From Actinomycetes bacterium (GTDB lineage Bacteria; Actinomycetota; Acidimicrobiia; Acidimicrobiales; Microtrichaceae), in NCBI GenBank assembly GCA_023423475.1, contig JAFAFN010000259.1, positions 1-5,058 on the forward strand: a stretch of 5,058 bases of DNA, in the 5' to 3' direction. Positions within the stretch are counted from its first letter, which is position 1. Each line of letters begins with the position of its first letter. A program made the translations under genes and the position numbers. The notes beneath the pieces were generated by a model. It searched no databases. It saw nothing but the letters and a program-made list of their open reading frames with translations, and was not told where the DNA came from. Positions 1 to 5,051 of the stretch are shown here, one piece after another.

Positions 1-44
1 ACGGCGCACCCGGGCCGACGAGGGCGTCAGCCCGTCTCGTCGCC

Positions 45-60
45 GGGGTGCCAGCATCCC
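45..60 (+). promoter_or_regulatory. Operator-like inverted repeat upstream of the cyclase-fusion operon
   Basis: GGGGTGC-CA-GCATCCC is a 7-2-7 inverted repeat with one arm mismatch (G47 opposite... the T57 position breaks the pairing seen in the perfect copy at 4986-4999). Read along each gene's coding strand, it matches the copy upstream of the NarL regulator at 13 of 14 core positions. CTGCAGCAGG (61-70) follows it and recurs beside the other copy (complement of 4970-4979). The 7-2-7 layout is that of known NarL-family sites; binding here is inferred. Confidence 0.55.
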
Positions 61-83
61 CTGCAGCAGGGACGATCCCACCC

Positions 84-112
84 TTGTGCGGCGAACGGAG
101 CTGCGTTCAGAT
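84..112 (+). promoter_or_regulatory. Putative leaderless promoter of the cyclase-fusion operon
   Basis: TTGTGC (84-89, -35-like), a 17-nt spacer, then TCAGAT (107-112, -10-like), with GTG 119 six nt further on. The -10 lacks the usual second-position A, so it is weak by itself. Support comes from spacing: CACCCT (79-84) lies 33 nt from the dyad and 40 nt from the start codon, exactly as upstream of the receiver gene at 3805-4194. Confidence 0.4.
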
Positions 113-118
113 CTCTCT

Positions 119-1486
119 GTGCCCGAACGACCCGCCGACGACGACCCCCTCCGGGGAGCTCCCGACCGCAGCGATGCAACGATCACCGTGCTGCTCGCTG
201 ACGACAACCTGCTGGTGCGGGAAGGTGTGCGGGCGCTGCTCTCGATCGAGCCCGACCTGACCGTCGTGGGTGTCGCGTCGGATCACGACGAGTTGGTCGC
301 CCGGGCGGGTGAGCTCCGCCCCCAGGTGGTGGTGACCGACATCCGGATGCCGCCGAGCTTCCAGGACGAAGGCATCGAGGGCGCCAAGGAGGTCCGCAAG
401 CGGCATCCCGGCACCGGGGTCGTGATCCTCTCGCAGTACGACGATCCGGAGTACGCCATCGCCCTGCTCGACGAGGGTGCTGCCGGCTACGCCTACCTGC
501 TGAAGGACCGGGTCTCGGACGGCAATCGCCTGGCGCGCGCCATCCGCGAGGTCGCCACAGGAGGGTCGATGCTGGACCCGGAGATCGTGGGTGCGCTCGT
601 GCGGCCGGTACGCGATGACGGCGCGCTGAGCGACGACGAAGAGCTCTTGTTGGGGCAGCTCGCAGAGGGTCGCCCGGTGAAGGCGATCGCGGCGTCGATG
701 GGGAGCACGCCGGAGGCGGTCCACGACGCCACCGAGTCGCTGTTCATGTCACTCGCGAAGGGTGCCTCGGCCGGTCAGGAGAGCGCGCTGCGGCGACTCC
801 GGATGCTCCAGCAGGCGATCGTGACCCGGGAGGAGCAGGGCGAGACCCTGAGCCGGCTGCTCCCGTCGCGTCTCGCTGAGCGACTCCGCACCGACCGGGA
901 TGCACTGGACCGCACCGAACGGCTCGAGGTCACCGTGCTCATGTCCGACGTGCGGGGCTACTCGGCGATCGCCGAGCGCACCGACCCGACGGTGCTCGCC
1001 GGGATGCTCAACGGTCATCGACGAGAGATGAACACCGCGATCCTCGAGCTCGACGGCACGGTCATGCAGTACGTCGGCGACGCCGTGATGGCGGTCTTCG
1101 GCGCGCCGTTCCCCCAGGACGACCACGCGGATCGGGCGTTGGCCGCAGCAGCGGCGATGCACGAACGCCAGGAGCTGCTCGACGAGACCTGGCGCGACGC
1201 CGGACTCCCGCCGTTCGGTCTCGGCATCGGTCTGTCGACCGGCGAGGTCGCGGCCGCCCTGCTCGGCAGCGAGGAACGGCTGGAGTACACCGTCGTGGGC
1301 GACACGGTGAACCTCGCCCAGCGGCTCCAGGACCTGGCCCGGCCGGCTGGCACGACGGTGATCAGCGACGCGACGAGGTGCGCATCGACGACATGTCCGG
1401 AACTCGAACCGCTCGGCATGCAACATGTGAAGGGACGCGAGGCACCGGTGGTCGCACACCGCATCGCTGCGAGGAGGAGGACATGA
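119..1486 (+). CDS. Response regulator fused to class III adenylate/guanylate cyclase (REC - decayed LuxR HTH - CHD)
   Basis: Predicted cytoplasmic phosphorylation-controlled nucleotide cyclase of 455 aa, numbered from GTG 119. The receiver spans about 21-150, with the acidic pair D28/D29, phosphoacceptor D74 in TDIRMPP, S105 in LSQY and K129 in AYLLKD. Residues 170-215 align with the LuxR/NarL helix-turn-helix of the minus-strand regulator at 4280-4948 but lack its recognition-helix K and H. A helical linker with the transducer-like LSRLLPSRLAERL precedes the cyclase domain (about 268-450). There the metal aspartates D277 (MSDVRG) and D321 (GDAVMAVFG) and the transition-state pair N398/R402 (VNLAQRL) are present. 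The usual adenine-contacting Lys is Gln (Q317), and the second specificity residue is T391. It is first in an operon and its stop overlaps the next start (ATGA). GTG 86 is an in-frame alternative (466 aa); 119 is preferred because its -10 position and operator spacing match the receiver gene at 3805-4194. Whether the product is cAMP or cGMP is not shown. Confidence 0.9.
   Translation: MPERPADDDPLRGAPDRSDATITVLLADDNLLVREGVRALLSIEPDLTVVGVASDHDELVARAGELRPQVVVTDIRMPPSFQDEGIEGAKEVRKRHPGTGVVILSQYDDPEYAIALLDEGAAGYAYLLKDRVSDGNRLARAIREVATGGSMLDPEIVGALVRPVRDDGALSDDEELLLGQLAEGRPVKAIAASMGSTPEAVHDATESLFMSLAKGASAGQESALRRLRMLQQAIVTREEQGETLSRLLPSRLAERLRTDRDALDRTERLEVTVLMSDVRGYSAIAERTDPTVLAGMLNGHRREMNTAILELDGTVMQYVGDAVMAVFGAPFPQDDHADRALAAAAAMHERQELLDETWRDAGLPPFGLGIGLSTGEVAAALLGSEERLEYTVVGDTVNLAQRLQDLARPAGTTVISDATRCASTTCPELEPLGMQHVKGREAPVVAHRIAARRRT
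1471..1480 (+). promoter_or_regulatory. Strong Shine-Dalgarno site of the ABC ATPase gene
   Basis: A purine run, GAGGAGGAGG, ends 2 nt before ATG 1483; its AGGAGG core (1472-1477) sits 5 nt from the start. It lies within the last codons of the cyclase-fusion gene. It fixes the ATPase start and is the only strong ribosome-binding site seen in the window. Confidence 0.85.
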
Positions 1487-2187
1487 ACGAGACGCACCCA
1501 GATCCCGGGACTCCCCAGGTCGACCCGGTGCTCCGTGTGCGCGGCCTGCGCCGCACCTTCGAGGCGGACCTCGCTCCGGTTCGGGCGCTGCGAGGCGTCG
1601 ACCTCGACGTCACCCCCTCGGAGTTCGTCGCCATCATGGGGCCATCGGGCTGCGGCAAGTCCACGTTGCTGAACCTGGTCGCCGGGCTCGACCTCGCGGA
1701 CGATGGCGAGATCGCCATCGCCGGCGAGGTCATCACCGGGCAGGACGCCAACTGGCTGGCGAAGATGCGCCGCCGACACGTCGGCATCGTCTTCCAGTTC
1801 TTCAACCTGCTCGAGGGGATGACGGCGCTCGAGAACGTCGTCATCCCCGCGATGATCGCCGGTTCGTCGCGCCGCCCCGCCGAGTCGCGGGCACGAGACC
1901 TGCTCGACCTGCTCGGTCTGGGGGACAAGACCGAGGAGCTGCCGTCGGTGCTCTCCGGGGGGCAACGACAGCGACTCGCGATCGCCAGGGCGCTCGCGAA
2001 CGAACCGACACTCCTCCTGGCGGACGAACCGACCGGCGCGCTCGACAGCGAGGGCGGACGAGAGGTGCTCGAGTTGTTCCGCCGGCTCCACGACGACGGC
2101 CAGACCATCGTGATGGTCACCCACAGCGACGAGGTCGCCGCCGGCGCCGACAGGATCGTGACCATGCGCGACGGCCGGGTCGAGTGA
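1483..2187 (+). CDS. ABC transporter ATP-binding protein, LolD/MacB/FtsE-like
   Basis: Complete 234-aa nucleotide-binding subunit. The motifs are intact and in order: Walker A GPSGCGKST (53-61), Q-loop Q105 in FQFFNLL, signature LSGGQRQR (157-164), Walker B LLLADEP (177-183), D-loop ALDS (186-189) and H-loop H214 (MVTHS). The sequence around the Q-loop and the length fit the LolD/MacB/FtsE group, whose ATPases normally drive a membrane partner with an FtsX/MacB fold in lipoprotein handling, peptide export or cell-wall hydrolase control. ATG 1483 is chosen over in-frame upstream starts because a strong Shine-Dalgarno run (GAGGAGGAGG, 1471-1480) lies just before it and it overlaps the preceding stop as ATGA. 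No permease follows; the next gene is a histidine kinase that starts inside this stop codon (GTGA). The partner may be encoded elsewhere, or the ATPase may act in signalling. Substrate unknown. Confidence 0.93.
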   Translation: MNETHPDPGTPQVDPVLRVRGLRRTFEADLAPVRALRGVDLDVTPSEFVAIMGPSGCGKSTLLNLVAGLDLADDGEIAIAGEVITGQDANWLAKMRRRHVGIVFQFFNLLEGMTALENVVIPAMIAGSSRRPAESRARDLLDLLGLGDKTEELPSVLSGGQRQRLAIARALANEPTLLLADEPTGALDSEGGREVLELFRRLHDDGQTIVMVTHSDEVAAGADRIVTMRDGRVE

Positions 2188-3821
2188 CGGCGACGAGCCT
2201 GTCCGTCGTGATCGGAGGGATCCTGACGGCAGGATCCGCCGTCGTCGTCGCTGCACGCCGCGCCCGATCGACGGGCCTGGCCCGCGGACGGCTGCTGTGG
2301 CTGGCGTGGGGTGTCGTCGTCACCGTCGCGACCACGGTGGTCGGTGCCACCCTGCACCTGTTGGTGGACCGTCCGGATGCGCCCTTCACCTGGCTGGCCG
2401 TGGGCATCGTCGTGATCCCGCTGTCGATGTTGGTCGGTCGGGCCCCGGCCGCCGCGAAGATCGCCGAGCGGGTCGTGGTCTCGACGGTCGTCGTGGTCGG
2501 CCTCGTGGCGCTGACCGGCGCGGTGTACGTCTTCGTCGTCCTCGGACTGGGCCGTGCCCCCGAGGAGGGCGAACGGTCCCTGCTCGTGTTGTCGATGACG
2601 GCGGCCGCACTCGCGTGTCTGCTGGCGGTACCCGCACGGCGACGTCTCGAGGAGCGTACGAACCAGCTGGTCTACGGCGAACGACACTCCCCCGACGAAG
2701 CCCTGCGGACCTTCGGCGGCCGGATGACCCGATCCGTGCCCATGGACGAGCTCATGCTGCAGCTCGTCGAGACCCTGCGGGCGACGATGCGCCTTCAGCA
2801 GGCAGAGGTCTGGACCGGCGACCACGGACGACTCACCAGGGCGGTGTCGGTCCCCGACCGCGGACCCGCCCGCCTCGAGCTGCAGGGCGACGAGCTGTCG
2901 GTCGTGGCACGGGGCCACGCACAGGGCAACGCGTGGTTGGCGATGTGGGCACCGGCGTTGCTCGAGGGCCGCGACGACCGCTTGGTCCGGTCGGTGTCGG
3001 TGACCCACCTCGGCGAGCTGTTGGGGCTCATCGTGCTGGAGCGTCGAGCGGACGAGGTGCCCTTCACCGAGGAAGAGGATCGGGTGCTGGTCGACCTGGC
3101 CCGACAGGTCGGACTCGCGCTGCACAACGTGCAGTTGGATTCGGCGCTCCAGGCGTCACTGGACGAGCTCGAGGTCCGCAACGCGGAGCTCGAGGCGTCA
3201 CGTGCGCGCATCGTGGCTGCGGCCGACGAGTCCCGCCGGACGATCGAACGCAACCTGCACGACGGGGCCCAGCAGCACCTGGTCGCGCTCGCGGTGAAGG
3301 TCGGGTTGATCCGCACCCTCATGGGCGCCGACCCGGACACCGCGGCGTCGATGGTCGAGGAGCTCCGCGGCGACGTGCAGGCGACGTTGACCGAGCTGCG
3401 AGAGCTCGCGCACGGCATCTACCCGCCGCTGCTGCGCGACCGGGGCCTCGGCGAGGCACTGCGCGCAGCGGCGAACCGTTCGACCCTCCCCACCTCGGTC
3501 GACGTCGAGATCGAGGACCGCTTCGCGACCGACGTCGAGGCCGCGGTCTACTTCTGCTGCCTCGAGGCGATGCAGAACGCCGGCAAGTACGCCGGTGAGT
3601 CGGCCGCCGTGTGCGTCCGGGTCAGACTCGAGGACGACGTGCTGTTCTTCGCCGTTTCCGACGACGGGGTCGGCTTCGACGTCGGTGGCGCCGTGGACGG
3701 CCACGGATTCGTCAACATGACCGACCGACTCGGTGCGCTCGGCGGCGAGTTGCAGCTCATCACCTCGCCGGGTGGTGGTGCGACGGTCAGCGGCCGTGTG
3801 CCGGTCAGGTCGTCTGCGTGA
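2184..3821 (+). CDS. Membrane sensor histidine kinase, NarL-type (HisKA_3) with GAF-like domain
   Basis: 545-aa inner-membrane kinase, the likely phosphodonor for the regulators around it. Five hydrophobic segments lie at about 5-24, 38-61, 68-85, 97-121 and 132-150. An RRRLEERTNQLVYGER linker follows, of a type common in actinobacterial kinases. Next come a GAF-like domain (about 185-315), a coiled-coil stretch (about 317-350) and the HisKA_3 dimerisation helix with phosphoacceptor H359 (ERNLHDGAQQ). The C-terminal ATPase shows the N-box at N465 (EAMQNAGKYA), the G1 box DDGVGFD (493-499) and the glycine-rich GHGFVNM (506-512). All catalytic motifs are present. GTG 2184 overlaps the ATPase stop as GTGA and has no clear Shine-Dalgarno site, so translational coupling is likely. 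The 3' end overlaps the convergent receiver gene by 17 bp. The signal is unknown; with almost no extracytoplasmic loops, a membrane or intracellular cue is plausible. Confidence 0.93.
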   Translation: MTATSLSVVIGGILTAGSAVVVAARRARSTGLARGRLLWLAWGVVVTVATTVVGATLHLLVDRPDAPFTWLAVGIVVIPLSMLVGRAPAAAKIAERVVVSTVVVVGLVALTGAVYVFVVLGLGRAPEEGERSLLVLSMTAAALACLLAVPARRRLEERTNQLVYGERHSPDEALRTFGGRMTRSVPMDELMLQLVETLRATMRLQQAEVWTGDHGRLTRAVSVPDRGPARLELQGDELSVVARGHAQGNAWLAMWAPALLEGRDDRLVRSVSVTHLGELLGLIVLERRADEVPFTEEEDRVLVDLARQVGLALHNVQLDSALQASLDELEVRNAELEASRARIVAAADESRRTIERNLHDGAQQHLVALAVKVGLIRTLMGADPDTAASMVEELRGDVQATLTELRELAHGIYPPLLRDRGLGEALRAAANRSTLPTSVDVEIEDRFATDVEAAVYFCCLEAMQNAGKYAGESAAVCVRVRLEDDVLFFAVSDDGVGFDVGGAVDGHGFVNMTDRLGALGGELQLITSPGGGATVSGRVPVRSSA

Positions 3822-4194
3822 CGCGCCCGGCCCAGATCTCGCGCAGCACAGCGGGAGAGATGTCTTCCTTGTGGAGGTAGCAGGCAGCGCCACAGCTGTC
3901 GGCGTCCGCGGGGAGATCGTCGCGGGTGTAGGTCGACAGCAGCACCACGACGGTGTCGGGCGCAGCGGCAAGGATGCGACGGGTCGCCTCGATGCCGTTG
4001 ATCCCGGGCAGGTTGATGTCCATGAGCACCAGCTCCGGTGGCAGCTCTGTGACCCGAGCGACGGCGTCCTCGCCCGTCTCCGATTCGGCGACGACACGGA
4101 ACCCGGCGGTCAGACCGACCACGGTCCGAGCGATGCTCCGGAACGGGGGTTGGTCGTCGACGATCAGGACGGCGATGTCGGCGGTCGGGCTCAT
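3805..4194 (-). CDS. Stand-alone receiver-domain response regulator
   Basis: 129-aa protein made of a single receiver domain: acidic pair D13/D14 (IVDDQ), phosphoacceptor D59 (LVLMDINLPG), S87 (LLST) and K109 (YLHKED). All phosphorylation residues are present, so it should accept phosphate. The chain ends about 20 residues after the conserved Lys, with no output domain. The sequence resembles NarL-family receivers that have lost their helix-turn-helix. Known single-domain receivers act as phosphate sinks, relay intermediates or protein-binding adaptors; which applies here is not visible. ATG 4194 is chosen because the receiver fold starts at once and the longer frame (to 4338) would run into the neighbouring gene. 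No Shine-Dalgarno site precedes it, and a -10-like CACGAT lies 6 nt upstream, fitting a leaderless message. It faces the kinase gene and is oriented like the NarL regulator, 85 bp away. Confidence 0.9.
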   Translation of the reverse strand: MSPTADIAVLIVDDQPPFRSIARTVVGLTAGFRVVAESETGEDAVARVTELPPELVLMDINLPGINGIEATRRILAAAPDTVVVLLSTYTRDDLPADADSCGAACYLHKEDISPAVLREIWAGRVTQTT

Positions 4195-4200
4195 CGTTGC

Positions 4201-4229
4201 ATCGTGCCATCCGACGGCCGCGACGGCGA
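4201..4229 (-). promoter_or_regulatory. Putative leaderless promoter of the lone receiver gene
   Basis: On the minus strand a -10-like CACGAT (4206 to 4201) lies 6 nt before ATG 4194, and TCGCCG (4229 to 4224) is at the -35 position with 17-nt spacing. The -35 is poor. The case rests mainly on the shared geometry with the promoter at 84-112: CACCCT begins at 4234, 33 nt from the dyad and 40 nt from the start. Confidence 0.35.
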
Positions 4230-4245
4230 GGGTGGGCGCACCACA

Positions 4246-4274
4246 GCGCGGAGGGGTGCTGGCCCTCCGGACGC
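4246..4274 (-). terminator. Hairpin between the two minus-strand regulator genes; possible terminator
   Basis: A perfect 7-bp stem, CGGAGGG (4249-4255) with CCCTCCG (4263-4269), encloses a 7-nt loop. After a 2-nt bulge, GCG/CGC (4246-4248 with 4272-4274) adds 3 bp. It begins 5 nt past the stop of the NarL regulator on the minus strand, as a terminator would. No T-run follows, so it would be a stem-only terminator or attenuator, or just a by-product of an operator dyad. Confidence 0.4.
4254..4267 (-). promoter_or_regulatory. Degenerate operator-like copy upstream of the lone receiver gene
   Basis: Minus-strand GAGGGCCAGCACCC matches the perfect copy GGGTGCCAGCACCC (complement of 4986-4999) at 12 of 14 positions; GCCAGCACCC is identical. 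One arm (GCACCC) is intact, the other altered. It starts 73 nt from ATG 4194, the same distance as the first copy has from GTG 119. It overlaps the hairpin at 4246-4274, so terminator and operator readings compete. Confidence 0.4.
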
Positions 4275-4279
4275 GGAAC

Positions 4280-4948
4280 TCAGCCGACGGGCTGGTCGGA
4301 CAGGTAGAGCAGCACCGCCTTGACCCGGCGGTGCACATCGGGTTCCTCGGACAGGTCCAGCTTCGAGAAGAGCGAGTTGATGTGCTTCTCGACCGCTCGT
4401 TCGCTCAGAACCAGCTCCGCGGCGACCGCGGCGTTGTTGCGTCCCTGGGCGATCTCGGCGAGCACGGCGAGCTCTCTCGGGGTCAACCGGTCGATGGGTG
4501 ACGACGGCGCGCCGACACGGGCCGTGACCAAGGCCTCGACCACCAGTGGGTCGACCACCGAACCACCAGCGGCGACATCGATCACGGCCCGGATCAGCTG
4601 CTCCCCATCTGCCAGCCGCTCCTTGAGCAGGTAGGCACGACCCTCGGCGCCTCGGTCGAAGAGCGCGAGCGCATAGGCCGGCTCGGCGTACTGCGACAGG
4701 ACCACCACGCCGAGCTCCGGGTGGGAGTCGCGCAGCTCGGCCGCGGCGCGGATGCCCTCGTCGGTCCCCGTCGGAGGCATCCGGATGTCGGTCAGCACGA
4801 CGTCGGGTCGCAACTCGTCGACCGCCTCGAGCAACGACGGGAGATCGTCGCACACCGCCACGGTCTCGAGCTGGTCGCACGTCGCCAGCAACGCCGTGAT
4901 GCCCTCTCTCACCAGCAGCGAATCCTCTGCAACCACCACCCTGACCAT
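4280..4948 (-). CDS. NarL/LuxR-family DNA-binding response regulator
   Basis: 222-aa two-domain transcriptional regulator. The receiver (about 1-125) has E8/D9, phosphoacceptor D54 in TDIRMPP, S85 in LSQY and K109 in AYLLKE. The LuxR/NarL helix-turn-helix (about 145-205) begins LTPRELAVLAEIAQG and has the recognition-helix motif ERAVEKHINSLFSKL (173-187), with the usual K and H retained. It belongs to the actinobacterial NarL subfamily with a PP-x4-DEGI loop and is a clear paralog of the cyclase fusion at 119-1486, sharing LLVREG, TDIRMPP, LSQY and AYLLK. ATG 4948 is preferred over an open extension to 5050, because the receiver starts immediately and the extension would translate the operator region. 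A -10-like TACCAT sits 7 nt upstream without a Shine-Dalgarno site, suggesting a leaderless transcript. A perfect dyad at 4986-4999 abuts the -35 region, so autoregulation is plausible. Confidence 0.94.
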   Translation of the reverse strand: MVRVVVAEDSLLVREGITALLATCDQLETVAVCDDLPSLLEAVDELRPDVVLTDIRMPPTGTDEGIRAAAELRDSHPELGVVVLSQYAEPAYALALFDRGAEGRAYLLKERLADGEQLIRAVIDVAAGGSVVDPLVVEALVTARVGAPSSPIDRLTPRELAVLAEIAQGRNNAAVAAELVLSERAVEKHINSLFSKLDLSEEPDVHRRVKAVLLYLSDQPVG

Positions 4949-4955
4949 CGCCGAG

Positions 4956-4984
4956 ATGGTATCGCCGAGCCTGCTGCAGCGACA
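4956..4984 (-). promoter_or_regulatory. Putative leaderless promoter of the NarL regulator gene
   Basis: On the minus strand TACCAT (4961 to 4956) fits the actinobacterial -10 pattern TAnnnT and lies 7 nt from ATG 4948. TGTCGC (4984 to 4979) is a weak -35 at 17-nt spacing. The dyad at 4986-4999 sits directly upstream, centred about 44 nt before the start codon, a position typical of activator sites next to the -35. Confidence 0.5.
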
Positions 4985-4985
4985 C

Positions 4986-4999
4986 GGGTGCTGGCACCC
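4986..4999. promoter_or_regulatory. Perfect operator-like inverted repeat in the divergent promoter region
   Basis: GGGTGC-TG-GCACCC is a perfect 6-2-6 inverted repeat lying between the leftward NarL regulator promoter and a probable rightward promoter. Copies with one or two changes precede the other two regulator genes. The 8-base core TGCTGGCA recurs at 5051-5058, at the very end of the window. The binding protein is unknown; the NarL regulator next to it is the obvious candidate. Confidence 0.6.
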
Positions 5000-5021
5000 C
5001 TGATCGGTGTGGGTGTCACCC

Positions 5022-5051
5022 TTGTGGGCGAACCAGCGAGCCGCACACACT
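5022..5051 (+). promoter_or_regulatory. Putative rightward promoter for a gene beyond the window
   Basis: TTGTGG (5022-5027), an 18-nt spacer and CACACT (5046-5051) resemble -35 and -10 boxes. The surrounding CACCCTTGTGGGCGAAC (5017-5033) matches CACCCTTGTGCGGCGAAC at 79-96 apart from a one-base indel, and it lies 31 nt from its dyad against 33 nt there. By analogy a leaderless start is expected at about 5057-5059; no coding sequence is visible here. Confidence 0.35.

Noticed and set aside
1..44. Possible end or start of a neighbouring gene at the left edge
   Set aside because: There is no plus-strand stop codon in the first 90 bases, and the few possible minus-strand starts have no supporting context, so nothing can be called.
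48..260. 70-codon plus-strand frame at the left edge
   Set aside because: Cys/Ser/Pro-rich translation without a domain; it overlaps the receiver-coding start of the cyclase fusion and the promoter region.
1362..3125. Long minus-strand open frame (587 codons) opposite the ATPase and kinase genes, and a similar one at 1015-2256
   Set aside because: Both are low-complexity, Arg/His/Ser/Pro-rich translations expected opposite high-GC genes. They show no domain and lie wholly antisense to well-supported coding sequence.
2297..3598. Plus-strand 433-codon frame inside the kinase gene
   Set aside because: It is an Arg/Gly/Pro-rich frame shadow with no recognisable motif; the overlapping kinase frame has every expected domain.
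4195..4338. N-terminal extension of the lone receiver gene
   Set aside because: The frame is open to 4338, but the extra residues look non-coding, overlap the NarL regulator gene and cover the hairpin and operator; the receiver fold starts right after ATG 4194.
4986..5026. CRP/cAMP-receptor binding site, suggested by the nearby cyclase and the GTG...CAC patterns
   Set aside because: The dyad spacing (6-2-6) does not match the TGTGA-N6-TCACA pattern of CRP-family sites, and no such site was found.
4949..5050. N-terminal extension of the NarL regulator to 5050
   Set aside because: It would translate the perfect dyad and promoter region, adds a Cys/His-rich stretch unlike any receiver start, and ATG 4948 begins directly at the receiver's first strand.
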